From Bacillota bacterium (lineage in GTDB: Bacteria; Bacillota; Clostridia; Christensenellales; Aristaeellaceae), in contig JAEZTL010000016.1 of NCBI GenBank assembly GCA_023421395.1, positions 1 to 64,000 on the forward strand: 64,000 nucleotides of DNA, read 5' to 3'. The notes below the pieces were generated by a model, which saw only the letters and a program-made list of their open reading frames with translations, searched no databases and was not told the origin of the DNA. How positions within the stretch are numbered: the stretch's first letter is position 1; every line of letters starts with the position of its first letter. Below, in pieces: positions 7,498-15,644 of the stretch. A program made the position numbers and the translations under genes.

Positions 7498-8337
7498 TCA
7501 GGGCCCCGGGCCTCCGGCGCGTTCCGGCGCCGGAGGCCGCGTTTTTCGGTACTGGCTGGGGGAGGCGCCGTAGCGCTTGCGGAACGCCGCGTTCAGCCGC
7601 TTCGCCGAAAGAAAGCCGGAGGAGAACGCCACTTTTTCCAGCGACAGGCCGGTGGCGCGCAGCAGCTTCGCGGCGCGCTCGACGCGCAGCAGGTTCAGGT
7701 ATTCCCGGGGAGACACCCCGGCGGCGTGCCGGAACACGCGGAAGAGCTGCGAGCGGCTCAGCCCCACGAAGGCCGCCACGTCGGTGATGCGCACGTCGCG
7801 CTGATAATTGGCCTCAAGGTACCATAGCGCCCGCTTGAAGTAGCGGCCGGGCGTCTCCTCCTGGACGGAGGCGCGGCCCTGGCCGATCTCGGCCAGCAGC
7901 TGATACAGCCCGCCCACCATCGCCAGGTCTCCCAGCCGCATGCCGGAAGCGGCGCGGTACATGCGGCGGATGCGCTCGTACGGGTCGGCCTCCGCCTCCA
8001 GCGAAAATACCGGCTCACTCCGCGTCAGGCCCACCGTCTCCGTGAGGATCGCCGCGGTGCGGCCTTCGTAGCCCACCCAGCCATAGATCCAGGGGTCGGA
8101 ATCGTCCGCGCGGTAGGTGGTTTCCTGGCCGGGGAAGATGATAAAGCCCTGACCCGCGCCGATGGGGTAGGCCCGGCCGTCGGCGTAAAAGACGCCCTTG
8201 CCGGACGCCACGCAGTGGATCAGGAAATGATCGCGCACCGCCGGTCCATATTGATGGCCGGGCGCGCACACCTCGCTGCCGCATTGCCTGACGAATACGT
8301 CCTTGTCCGCGGGATCGTCGCTCCAGTAGATCTCCAT
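7498..8337 (-). CDS. AraC-family transcriptional regulator
   Basis: 279 aa. The N-terminal half (about 1-150) is a cupin-like effector-binding domain (FADGRAYPIGAGQGFIIFPG-type beta strands). The C-terminal 100 residues carry the two helix-turn-helix motifs of the AraC/XylS family (ITDVAAFVGLSRSQLFRVF; LEKVAFSSGFLSAKRLNAAF; ending GASPSQYRK). Such proteins usually activate sugar-uptake or glycosidase genes in response to a small molecule. No transport or glycosidase gene lies next to it, so the target is unknown; the divergent neighbour is a LytTR response regulator. ATG at 8335-8337 has GGAG upstream. The 3' end contains the + strand terminator of the kinase cluster. Confidence 0.92.
   Translation of the reverse strand: MEIYWSDDPADKDVFVRQCGSEVCAPGHQYGPAVRDHFLIHCVASGKGVFYADGRAYPIGAGQGFIIFPGQETTYRADDSDPWIYGWVGYEGRTAAILTETVGLTRSEPVFSLEAEADPYERIRRMYRAASGMRLGDLAMVGGLYQLLAEIGQGRASVQEETPGRYFKRALWYLEANYQRDVRITDVAAFVGLSRSQLFRVFRHAAGVSPREYLNLLRVERAAKLLRATGLSLEKVAFSSGFLSAKRLNAAFRKRYGASPSQYRKTRPPAPERAGGPGP
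7509..7546 (+). terminator. Rho-independent terminator of the kinase cluster
   Basis: 12-bp stem (7509-7520 with 7527-7538, loop GTTCCG), then TTTTT at 7542-7546. It lies inside the 3' end of the convergent araC-type gene, so the two transcription units overlap. Confidence 0.8.
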
Positions 8338-8416
8338 AGCGCCATCTCCATCCGCCTGTTGGCAAGCCGCATCAAGGCTTTAGCCGGTTCCGGCGGCCTT
8401 GGCGCGTGCTGACTCT

Positions 8417-8445
8417 ATTCTGCCGCAAAACGCCCTTCCCGTCAA
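8417..8445 (-). promoter_or_regulatory. Promoter of the araC-type gene
   Basis: On the minus strand: -35 TTGACG (8445-8440), 17-bp spacer, -10 CAGAAT (8422-8417), about 80 bp from the start codon. Confidence 0.55.
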
Positions 8446-8514
8446 GAAAACCATCCGGCGCGTACCCAAGGCGGCCGGCGGGCTTTTGACCGCGCGTTCC
8501 GCCGCTTTCCGGCG

Positions 8515-8544
8515 TTGCGCGCACACCGCGCTTTATAGTATAAT
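8515..8544 (+). promoter_or_regulatory. Promoter of the LytTR/AgrC-like operon
   Basis: -35 TTGCGC (8515-8520), 18-bp spacer, consensus -10 TATAAT (8539-8544). The start codon is about 35 bp downstream. Confidence 0.65.
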
Positions 8545-8579
8545 ATTGTCAGATTTTTTTGAGCGTAAGAGGTGACATT

Positions 8580-9281
8580 TTGTACATCGCGGTGTGCGAC
8601 GACGAGCAGGTTCACCTGCGCCGCACCGTCGAGCGGGTGCGGGCCATCCCCGCGCTCACGGGCGCTACGGTCGAGGCGTATGCCTCGCCGGAGCGGCTGC
8701 TGAACGCCGCGGTGGCCCGGGAGATCGACATCGCCATCCTCGACGTCCGGATGGAACAGAGCGGGATCGACGTGGCGCGCCGCATCCGCGCGCTCAATCC
8801 GCGCTGCCAGGTCATATTCCTCTCCGGCTGCCTGGAGTGCGCCACGGAGGTTTACGATGTGGATCACGTCTATTTCGTGCTGAAAAGCGAATTCGAGCAA
8901 CGCTTTGACAGGGCCGTCGGCCGGGCGCTGGAAAAGCTGCGGCGCCTCGAGGGCCGGAAGATTTCGATCGCCTTCAACGGGCAGACGACGATTCTCCGGG
9001 CCGGCGACATCAAGTATCTAGAACGAACCGGCCACAGGACGCGGGTGGTGACCGGCGCGGGAGAGCATTTTACCTACGAGCGGCCCGAGTCCCTGCTGAA
9101 GGCTTGCGGGGCGGGCTTCGTCCGCTGCCACAGCAGCTTTTTTGTGAACCCGGATTGGGTGATTTCGATTTCCAAAAACCAGATCGAACTAAGCGGTGGC
9201 GGCGTCGTGCCCGTCAGCCGCCTGTACGCCGCCCCGGCGCGGCGGGCGCTTCTGAACGGCGCCGCGGCGGCCGAGCCTTAA
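8580..9281 (+). CDS. LytTR-family response regulator (AgrA-like)
   Basis: 233 aa from TTG 8580. The receiver domain covers about 1-118, with VCDDE near the N-terminus and the phospho-acceptor Asp in IAILDVRM. A LytTR DNA-binding domain follows at about 132-228 (ISIAFNGQTTILRAGDIKYLE; CHSSFFVNPDWV), the type that binds short direct repeats and controls peptide-sensing, bacteriocin or virulence genes. An upstream TTG at 8559 is possible, but AAGAGGTGA at 8567-8575 sits at the right distance from TTG 8580, and the receiver fold starts with YIAVCDDE. The cognate kinase follows after 39 bp. No obvious autoinducer-peptide gene is seen nearby. Confidence 0.9.
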   Translation: MYIAVCDDEQVHLRRTVERVRAIPALTGATVEAYASPERLLNAAVAREIDIAILDVRMEQSGIDVARRIRALNPRCQVIFLSGCLECATEVYDVDHVYFVLKSEFEQRFDRAVGRALEKLRRLEGRKISIAFNGQTTILRAGDIKYLERTGHRTRVVTGAGEHFTYERPESLLKACGAGFVRCHSSFFVNPDWVISISKNQIELSGGGVVPVSRLYAAPARRALLNGAAAAEP

Positions 9282-9320
9282 GCGCGCCGGTACGCAAGAA
9301 ATCGAGAGGGATCGGTTCCT

Positions 9321-10622
9321 ATGACGTGGACCAACGCTTTGGACATCCTGAACGGCCTCGTCTGCTATGTGACCTTTCTGTGGCTGGTCAACGGGGCGCT
9401 CAAGCCCCGGCGCGGGCCCGGCGCGCTGAGCGGCGCCGTCGTCTTTTACGCGCTGGGCACCTATCTGGTGCGGCAGGCGGACAGGTGGCCCTTCATCAGC
9501 GCGCCGATTCAGCTGGCGTTTCTCTTCGCGCCTGTCTTTGTCCTCTACCCCAGGGAGCGGTTCTTCCGCAGGGCGTACTGCGCCTCGGTGCTGCTGGCCG
9601 GCGAGATGATCGCGGTGCCGGTCTCCACCTTGATCGTTGCTTTGATGACGGGCGGGATCGACATGGACCTGGGCTATGCCCAGACGCCGGTTCAGCTGAT
9701 GCGAAACGGCATCGAGGTGGCGCTGCTGCTGCCGATCCTGTATCTGATGCTCCTTCCGATGCGGCGCGGGCGGGAGGAGGGCGTCAACTGGGCCGGGTAT
9801 ACCCTCTTCATCGCCGCTCAGGGCCTGACGATGCTGGTGAGCATGCTGGTGCTCTGGCTCAACCCGCACATGATATCGTCCCAGTTTTATGTGCTCGTCT
9901 TCTGCGTGGCGCTGAATGTGGCCGCCGACATCGCGCTTTACGGCACCGTGAAGCGCAACATCCGCGCGGCGCGGGCGGAATCGGAGAACGCGCAGCTGCG
10001 GCGGATGCAGGACGTGCAGATGCGGCACAGCCTCGAGCTCCAAAACCAGATCGAAAAGACGGCGGTGCTTCGCCACGACATCAGTAACCACCTCAACACG
10101 CTCGGCATGCTGCTCCGCGAGGATGCCGCCGGCGCCGCCGCGTACCTGAACAACCTGATCCAGGCCCAGCGGCGCGGCGCGCCCACCGTGTTCTGCGGCA
10201 ATCCGACGGTCAACGCGGTGGTGCACGTCAAGGCGGCGGCGGCCGAGGATCGGGGTGTCCGGATGGATGCGCGGCTGACGCTGCCCGACGCCATGCGCTT
10301 TGACGACGTGGATCTGGTCGGCATCTTTTCCAACATGCTGGACAACGCGCTGGAGGCTTTTTCGGGCCTGGGCGAGGGCCAGGAGCGCGTGATCGAGCTC
10401 GTCGCGTCCGTCCGCGCCGCGCACCTTGTGATCCGCTGCCAGAACCCGTGCGGGCATCCGGTGGCCTTTGAGGACGGTCTGCCCGTTACGACCAGAGCGG
10501 GCGGGCACGGAATCGGCGCGAAGTCCATCCGCCGTGCCGCCGAAAAATACGGCGGGGAGGCCCGCTTTGAGTTGCAGGAGGGCGTGTTCACCGCCACCGT
10601 GGCGCTGCCGCTGGATCCTTAG
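9321..10622 (+). CDS. AgrC-like membrane sensor histidine kinase (GHKL)
   Basis: 433 aa. The first about 210 residues contain six hydrophobic segments typical of the polytopic AgrC/ComD sensor domain. A coiled stretch follows, then the dimerisation/phospho-acceptor region with His252 (VLRHDISNHLNTLGMLL). The HATPase_5-type ATPase domain has an N-box near 334-345 (FSNMLDNALEAF) and a G-box GGHGIGAKS. Such kinases sense small peptides at the membrane and phosphorylate LytTR regulators such as the upstream gene. RBS GAGAGGGATCGG upstream of ATG 9321. The ligand is unknown. Confidence 0.9.
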   Translation: MTWTNALDILNGLVCYVTFLWLVNGALKPRRGPGALSGAVVFYALGTYLVRQADRWPFISAPIQLAFLFAPVFVLYPRERFFRRAYCASVLLAGEMIAVPVSTLIVALMTGGIDMDLGYAQTPVQLMRNGIEVALLLPILYLMLLPMRRGREEGVNWAGYTLFIAAQGLTMLVSMLVLWLNPHMISSQFYVLVFCVALNVAADIALYGTVKRNIRAARAESENAQLRRMQDVQMRHSLELQNQIEKTAVLRHDISNHLNTLGMLLREDAAGAAAYLNNLIQAQRRGAPTVFCGNPTVNAVVHVKAAAAEDRGVRMDARLTLPDAMRFDDVDLVGIFSNMLDNALEAFSGLGEGQERVIELVASVRAAHLVIRCQNPCGHPVAFEDGLPVTTRAGGHGIGAKSIRRAAEKYGGEARFELQEGVFTATVALPLDP

Positions 10623-10679
10623 CCGTGCTTCCCGGCGGGCGGATTCGGAGGATGCCCGGAACCCAGATGCATTTTGAGA

Positions 10680-10698
10680 CGGAAAACGCGCATTTCGT
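10680..10698 (+). promoter_or_regulatory. Second copy of the conserved 19-nt upstream element
   Basis: Identical to 1037-1055. It lies 10 bp before the -35 of the HAD gene promoter. See findings. Confidence 0.45.
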
Positions 10699-10708
10699 GC
10701 CGAGAGGC

Positions 10709-10737
10709 TTGTCCTGACGGATCGCTTGCGGTATCGT
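10709..10737 (+). promoter_or_regulatory. Promoter of the HAD-type gene
   Basis: -35 TTGTCC (10709-10714), 17-bp spacer, -10 TATCGT (10732-10737). Confidence 0.45.
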
Positions 10738-10801
10738 GGAGCCATCGGGCCCGCCGGCGTCATCGCCAAAGGAGAGGGCCAACGGCCGGAGGTGTGTCGG
10801 A

Positions 10802-11494
10802 ATGAGGATTGCCTTTGACGTGGACGGCGTTTTGAATGATGTGGATGCGTTTCTGAGTTCGTATGGCGCGCGCTATTTTGAGCGCCGGTACAAGGCGGCC
10901 CACGGCATTTCCCGCCGGGGGATCGTGAAAGGCATCGCGGTTAACCCGAACGGGTATGGGGTCCGGGAGGTGTTCGGCTGTACGCCGGAGGAGGAAACGG
11001 CGTTCTGGGCGAGGCACGCCCTCCGCTTCCTGCTGTTCTGGCCGCCCCGGCGCAACGCCGCCCGGGTGCTGCGCGCGCTTCGGCGCGAGGGCCACGAGGT
11101 ATGGATCGTCTCCTCCCGTCCCGGCACGTGCGAGCACGGCATGCGGGGCACGCTGATGCGGCTCGCGCTGCGCCTGTGGCTAATGGGGAACCGGTTTGAG
11201 TACGACGGCGTGGAGTTCTGCCCGGAGGAGGCCGACGCGGCCCGAAAGCGGGAAACCTGCGCCCGGCGCGGCGTCGACGTGATGGTCGAGGACAAATGGG
11301 AGAACGTGGACGAGATTCGGAAGAGCGCGACCGTTCTGTGTTTTCTGTCCCGCGCCAACGCCCTGTTCGAGGCGGAAAACGTCGTTCGCGTCGACAACTT
11401 CAGCGGCCTGCACCGGCAGATCCAACGGATCGGGCAGAGCCGGGCCGGCGGAGGGAAACCCGACGGAGATTTCCCCTGCGGCGAGAGCGTCTGA
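10802..11494 (+). CDS. HAD-superfamily phosphatase, NT5C-like
   Basis: 230 aa. The N-terminal FDVDGVLNDVDAF is HAD motif I (nucleophile and acid Asp). IVSSRPG near residue 105 fits motif II. The KRETCARRGVDVMVEDKWENV stretch near 155-168 supplies the conserved Lys and acidic motif IV. The overall length and motif spacing resemble the 5'(3')-deoxyribonucleotidase (NT5C) branch. The substrate cannot be read from the sequence; nucleotide phosphate is the default guess. The start was moved to ATG 10802 because GGAGG lies at 10788-10792 and HAD motif I then begins at residue 4. It is a single-gene unit closed by a terminator and convergent with the ROK gene. Confidence 0.75.
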   Translation: MRIAFDVDGVLNDVDAFLSSYGARYFERRYKAAHGISRRGIVKGIAVNPNGYGVREVFGCTPEEETAFWARHALRFLLFWPPRRNAARVLRALRREGHEVWIVSSRPGTCEHGMRGTLMRLALRLWLMGNRFEYDGVEFCPEEADAARKRETCARRGVDVMVEDKWENVDEIRKSATVLCFLSRANALFEAENVVRVDNFSGLHRQIQRIGQSRAGGGKPDGDFPCGESV

Positions 11495-11526
11495 AAATCC
11501 GTCCATCGAACGGATTCCATCAACAA

Positions 11527-11560
11527 CCCCGCCCCCGTGCGCAAAAGCGCGGGGGCGGGG
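11527..11560. terminator. Strong hairpin between convergent genes
   Basis: CCCCGCCCCCG (11527-11537) pairs with CGGGGGCGGGG (11550-11560) around GTGCGCAAAAGCG. No immediate T-tract is present; TTTTTT follows at 11583-11588. It probably ends both the HAD gene and the convergent ROK gene. Confidence 0.6.
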
Positions 11561-11643
11561 TCAAATCGCTATAAACCCGAGGTTTTTTATGCGTGGCAGG
11601 AAGCCTGCGCGCCTGTGGCCCTCGCGGAGATCTGCGCGCGGCG

Positions 11644-12894
11644 CTACGCGGTGATGGTAAACACCTTGTCGAGGAAGTAATTGGCGATGCCGGTGGCGTC
11701 GCCGGCCGGGCCGGAGCGCGTAAAGTCGATGGTGACGTTTCGCATCAGCATACGGCCGCCGTTTTCTTCCGGGAAGGAGCGCAGCTTATTCAGAAACGCG
11801 CCGCCCAGGCACTCGATGCCGCCGCCGATCACGATGCGCTTGATGCCGGTCAGGCAGATGGCGCTGTAGATGCCCCGGAACAGCTTTTCGGCGATGTCGT
11901 CCAGCACGGCGGAAACGGCGGCATGGCCCTTTTCGTAAGCGTCGCCGATCCACTCCAGCGTCAGTTGCCCGGCGGGTTCGCCGTCCGGCAGGGCGCGCCG
12001 GACCTCGTCGATGATGGTATCCACGTTGACGTACTGTTCCAGGCATCCGCGGTTGCCGCATACGCACCGCCTGCCCCGGGCGTTGATGGTCACATGGCCG
12101 ATTTCTCCCGCGGTTTCCTCCGCGCCCAGAAAAAGGTCCCCGCCGCAGAGAATGCCCGCGCCGACGCCGTCCCGCACGTAGATGTACATCAGGTCGGCCA
12201 CCTCCGCGCCGGTGGCGTCCAGCGCCTTCTTTTCCGCGTAGGCGTGGGACATGGAGGAATTTCCGAAGAACATGGGCACCCGGATCTCCCGCTCGAGGTT
12301 TGCCATGACCGAGCGGGAGAAGGACACATGCAGCGCCGACAGCGAGTAGGCGTCCTTTTCCTGCACAAAGATGCCGGGCGAGACGACGCAAAGGGCGATC
12401 GCCCGGGCCGGGTCGAACAGGCGGGATTTCGCGAGGACGCTGCGGATCAGGGCCGCGTAATCGTCCCCGGTGTCAGGGTTGCCGTCCGAATCGGTGTCCT
12501 CAAACCCGCCGTACTGGTCGGAGGCGTGGGGGACGAACAGCTCCTCCAGCGGCTGGATGTCGAGGTCGTACAGCAAAAACCGCGCGCCCCAGCGGTTCAG
12601 CGAAATCACCGGCAGCTGGCGGCTTTCCGGCCGGATGCGCAGGTTGATGGGCTTTCGGCCGATGCTGTCCGTCTTTGCGGGCCCGGTCTCAAAAAACAAG
12701 CCCATCCGCACCAGCTCGTCCACCAGCGCCGAAACCGTCGCGGTGCTCAAGCCCGTCGAGCGAGAGAGCTGGATCCTGGTCATTTCGCGTTTCCGGTGCA
12801 ATTCCAGGAAGATACGCTTCATGTTCTCTTCCTTGATCGCCTGCTGCGCCGGAGGTTTTTCACCGCTCATCAAACCGCCCGGTAGATACTTCAT
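11644..12894 (-). CDS. ROK-family transcriptional repressor/sugar sensor
   Basis: 416 aa from ATG 12892-12894. N-terminal winged helix (EMTRIQLSRSTGLSTATVSALVDEL), then a ROK sugar-kinase-fold domain with GVGAGILCGG and the zinc-binding signature CVCGNRGCLEQY after GEIGHVTI. NagC/XylR/Mlc-type ROK proteins bind a sugar or sugar phosphate and release their operator. It is divergent from the sugar-catabolic operon starting at 13149, with a shared control region at 12895-13148, so it is the likely repressor of that operon and of itself. The open frame continues upstream to 13122, but that stretch holds the promoter region. GAGAGAGGA upstream of ATG 12894 supports this start; ATG 12868-12870 is an alternative. 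Confidence 0.9.
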   Translation of the reverse strand: MKYLPGGLMSGEKPPAQQAIKEENMKRIFLELHRKREMTRIQLSRSTGLSTATVSALVDELVRMGLFFETGPAKTDSIGRKPINLRIRPESRQLPVISLNRWGARFLLYDLDIQPLEELFVPHASDQYGGFEDTDSDGNPDTGDDYAALIRSVLAKSRLFDPARAIALCVVSPGIFVQEKDAYSLSALHVSFSRSVMANLEREIRVPMFFGNSSMSHAYAEKKALDATGAEVADLMYIYVRDGVGAGILCGGDLFLGAEETAGEIGHVTINARGRRCVCGNRGCLEQYVNVDTIIDEVRRALPDGEPAGQLTLEWIGDAYEKGHAAVSAVLDDIAEKLFRGIYSAICLTGIKRIVIGGGIECLGGAFLNKLRSFPEENGGRMLMRNVTIDFTRSGPAGDATGIANYFLDKVFTITA

Positions 12895-12960
12895 GAATGT
12901 GCTCAATCCTCTCTCGGATCGGTGCAACCGCACAGATTTGTTCAGCCGGTAATCAAAGTC

Positions 12961-12989
12961 ATTATAGTACACGGAGCCAAAGAATGCCA
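12961..12989 (-). promoter_or_regulatory. Promoter of the ROK gene
   Basis: Minus strand -10 TATAAT (12966-12961), 17-bp spacer, weak -35 TGGCAT (12989-12984). Confidence 0.5.
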
Positions 12990-13000
12990 TAGGCTTTGCA

Positions 13001-13018
13001 GAGAAACAATTTTTTCTC
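13001..13018. promoter_or_regulatory. Candidate ROK operator
   Basis: Inverted repeat GAGAAACAATTTTTTCTC (GAGAAA N6 TTTCTC) between the two divergent promoters. It is AT-rich like known NagC/XylR-type operators. Assignment is by position only. Confidence 0.4.
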
Positions 13019-13045
13019 AACAAGCGCTTTTTTTTCGGCACCGGA

Positions 13046-13074
13046 TTGACAAGCGCCCTGGATGATGTCATAAT
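13046..13074 (+). promoter_or_regulatory. Promoter of the sugar-catabolic operon
   Basis: Perfect -35 TTGACA (13046-13051), 17-bp spacer, -10 CATAAT (13069-13074). Confidence 0.7.
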
Positions 13075-13148
13075 ATACCTGTATTCGTTCGACGGTCGTA
13101 TTAATATGCGCGCCCTATTCACGCAAGTAGGATGTGGAGGGATCGGTT

Positions 13149-14099
13149 ATGGACATGGTATCCACGCTCAAGGGATCCTATTTCGAAGAGGTGTTCCCCA
13201 AGGGATGGGACATCGAGCGCATCAAGTCCTGCGTTTCCAATCCGCCGGAGAGTTACGATGAGGCGCAGCCCTTCTGGAACGAGGGCTTCAAGCCCGTCGT
13301 GTGTGATAACCTGGAGGAGTTCGGCGCCTACATGGGTCACGAGATGGCGATGCAGATCCGGCTGGCGAAGGAAGAAGGGCGCAAGCTCGTCATGATCCTC
13401 CCGGTGGGTCCGATGGGCATGTACAAATGGACGGTTTATTTCCTCAAGGAATGGAATGTCGATTGCGCCCACGTACATACCTTTAATATGGATGAGTGGA
13501 GCGACGAAACCGGCAGCACGCTGCCGCCGGAGGACCCGGCCGCGTTCCAGAACGCGATGATCGAAGCATTCTTCAAACCCCTGGGCGCGCTGACGGTTCC
13601 GGAAGCCCAGCGCAACTTCGCCACGAAGGCCAACCTGCCCGCCTATGCCGGAAAGATCGCCTCGCTCCGGGCCGAAGGCGCCAAGCAGGTGCTGGTCTAC
13701 GGCATCGGCCGCATGTGCCACATCGCGTTCTGGGAGCCGCATTTCGCGCTGGAGTATTCCTCCGACGAGGAATGGAAAAAGGCCACCCACCGCCTGGGCG
13801 CGCGGCTGCATCCCCTCACCATCGAGCAAAACGCCATCACCAGCTTCCGAAGCGCCTGGCCGCTGATCCCGTGCTACGCCAACACCGTGGGACCGGCGCT
13901 GCTCTTCTCCTCGGATTATGCCATCGGCGGCGCGGACGGCATCCTCGCCCGCGGCATGCAGTGGCAGGGCATGAGCTTCTGGATGACACTCCGCTACGGT
14001 CCGACCCGCTTCGTGACCTCCAGCTACATCCCCACGCTGCCCGGCAGGCTGTTCTTCCTCCGGGAGCTGGCCGGCCCCCTCTGTGCCGACACCAACTGA
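13149..14099 (+). CDS. NagB-like aldose-ketose isomerase/deaminase homologue with altered active site
   Basis: 316 aa, first gene of the catabolic operon. It shows the glucosamine-6-phosphate deaminase fold: a GPMGMYKWTVYFL loop, HTFNMDEWSD (the DEY motif, Asp72 of E. coli NagB) and YGIGRMCHIAFWEP, which aligns with GIGPDGHIAFNEP. The His and Glu of that motif are kept, but the Asp equivalent to Asp141 is Met and the preceding Pro is Arg. The substrate or chemistry therefore probably differs from GlcN6P deamination. At 316 aa it is longer than NagB (about 240-266). ATG 13149 is chosen over GTG 13134 because GGAGGGA (13137-13143) would lie inside the longer form. Confidence 0.8.
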   Translation: MDMVSTLKGSYFEEVFPKGWDIERIKSCVSNPPESYDEAQPFWNEGFKPVVCDNLEEFGAYMGHEMAMQIRLAKEEGRKLVMILPVGPMGMYKWTVYFLKEWNVDCAHVHTFNMDEWSDETGSTLPPEDPAAFQNAMIEAFFKPLGALTVPEAQRNFATKANLPAYAGKIASLRAEGAKQVLVYGIGRMCHIAFWEPHFALEYSSDEEWKKATHRLGARLHPLTIEQNAITSFRSAWPLIPCYANTVGPALLFSSDYAIGGADGILARGMQWQGMSFWMTLRYGPTRFVTSSYIPTLPGRLFFLRELAGPLCADTN

Positions 14100-14133
14100 C
14101 CATTCAACCGCCTATGGAAAGGATGAGGCGTCC

Positions 14134-15627
14134 GTGAGTGAGCAGCGTCCCGCCCTTTTGGAAATGAAAGGCATCACCAAGGCGTTCCCAGGCGTGCTGG
14201 CGCTCAATCGTGTCGATCTGGCCGTCCGCGCGGGCACCGTGCTCGCGCTGGTCGGCGAGAACGGCGCCGGCAAGTCCACGCTGATGAAGGTGCTCTCCGG
14301 CGTGTACCGGATGGACGAGGGCCAGATATTCCTGGGCGGCAAGCCCGTGGACATCGAAAGCCCGCTCTCCTCCCAGCACCTGGGCATTTCCATCATTTAT
14401 CAGGAATTCAACCTTCTCAACAACATGTCCGTCGCCGAAAACATCTTCGTGGGCCGTGAGCCGAAAACCCGCGCCGGGTTTGTGGACAAGCGCGCCCAGC
14501 GCGCCGAAGCGCGAAAGCTTCTGGAAGAGGTGGGCCTTGGGATTGACCCGGACACCCGGGTGCGCAGGCTCTCCACCGCCCAGAAGCAGATGATCGAGGT
14601 GGCCAAGGCGCTCTCCTTCAATGCCCGCATCATCATCATGGACGAGCCGACTTCCTCGCTGACCGACCGCGAGACGGAGACGCTCCTTGGCATCATCCGC
14701 AAACTGCGGGACAAGGGCGTCGCCATCGTGTTCATTTCCCATCGCATGAACGAGATCTTCGAGATCTCCGACGAGATCGCCGTCATGCGCGACGGGGAAA
14801 TGATGGAAAAGATGGTCACCGGCCAGGTCACGGAGCAGGACGTCATCGCCGCGATGGTGGGCCGGGAGGTCAAGAACCTGTTCGTCAAGGAAACAGTGGA
14901 GATCGGCCCCGTGGCGCTGGAGGTGAAAAACCTCTCCACCAAGGGCTTTCTCACGGACATTTCCTTTACCGTCCGTTCCGGGGAGATCCTGGGGTTCGCG
15001 GGCCTGGTCGGCGCGGGGCGCAGCGAGGTCATGCGGGCGCTGACAGGCATCGACCCGCGGGAATCGGGCGAGATCCTCGTGGGCGGCCGTCCGGTTTCGA
15101 TCCGTTCCACCGTCGACGCGCTCCGATGCGGCATCGGCTTTGTGCCGGAAGACCGCAAGGAGCAGGGCCTGGTTCTTGGCATGTCCGTCAAGCGCAACGT
15201 GACGCTGGCGGCGCTTCGGAAGGTGGCCAGGAGTTGGTTCATCGACCCTGGCTCGGAGGACCGTCTGACGGATGAATACATCCAATCGCTGCGCGTCAAG
15301 ACCCCTTCCCGCGAGCAGCGCGTGATCAACCTGTCGGGCGGAAACCAGCAGAAGGTGGTCATCGCCAAGTGGATGGCGACGAACCCCAAAATCCTGATTC
15401 TGGACGAACCCACCCGCGGCATCGACGTGGGCGCGAAGAAGGAGATTCACGCGCTGATGAGCAAGCTGGCGGGGCAGGGCGTCGCCATCATCATGATCTC
15501 TTCGGAGCTGCCCGAGATTCTGGGCATGAGCGACCGCATCGTCGTGATGCACGAGGGCAGGATCAAGGGCGTGCTCAGCCGCGGGGACGCGAGTCAGACG
15601 GCCATCATGAAGATGGCGGTATCCTAA
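14134..15627 (+). CDS. CUT2 sugar ABC importer, ATP-binding protein (RbsA/MglA-like)
   Basis: 497 aa with two nucleotide-binding domains in one chain, as in RbsA. Domain 1 has GENGAGKST, LSTAQKQ and DEPTSSLTD. Domain 2 has a degenerate Walker A (GLVGAGRSE) and LSGGNQQKVVIAK with DEPTRGIDVGAK. This asymmetry is standard for the family. It energises the permease (15645) and the binding protein (16661) encoded next. The start is GTG 14134 with AAAGGATGAGG upstream; an open frame extends back into the previous gene but lacks an RBS. The closest functional relatives import pentoses, galactosides or related polyols; the actual sugar is not readable. Confidence 0.95.
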   Translation: MSEQRPALLEMKGITKAFPGVLALNRVDLAVRAGTVLALVGENGAGKSTLMKVLSGVYRMDEGQIFLGGKPVDIESPLSSQHLGISIIYQEFNLLNNMSVAENIFVGREPKTRAGFVDKRAQRAEARKLLEEVGLGIDPDTRVRRLSTAQKQMIEVAKALSFNARIIIMDEPTSSLTDRETETLLGIIRKLRDKGVAIVFISHRMNEIFEISDEIAVMRDGEMMEKMVTGQVTEQDVIAAMVGREVKNLFVKETVEIGPVALEVKNLSTKGFLTDISFTVRSGEILGFAGLVGAGRSEVMRALTGIDPRESGEILVGGRPVSIRSTVDALRCGIGFVPEDRKEQGLVLGMSVKRNVTLAALRKVARSWFIDPGSEDRLTDEYIQSLRVKTPSREQRVINLSGGNQQKVVIAKWMATNPKILILDEPTRGIDVGAKKEIHALMSKLAGQGVAIIMISSELPEILGMSDRIVVMHEGRIKGVLSRGDASQTAIMKMAVS

Positions 15628-15644
15628 CGGGAGGGTGGAAGGCC

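Noticed and set aside
7487..7500. T-run before the hairpin as terminator for the araC-type gene
   Set aside because: The run is T on the + strand, so it becomes A after the hairpin on the minus strand; the hairpin works as a terminator only for the + strand.
9189..10769. 526-codon minus-strand frame over the AgrC-like kinase
   Set aside because: Shadow frame; His/Arg-rich composition, no motif, and fully covered by the kinase gene.
13046..13148. Riboswitch or T-box leader before the catabolic operon
   Set aside because: The leader is only about 70 bases with no conserved aptamer elements; ROK repression explains control sufficiently.
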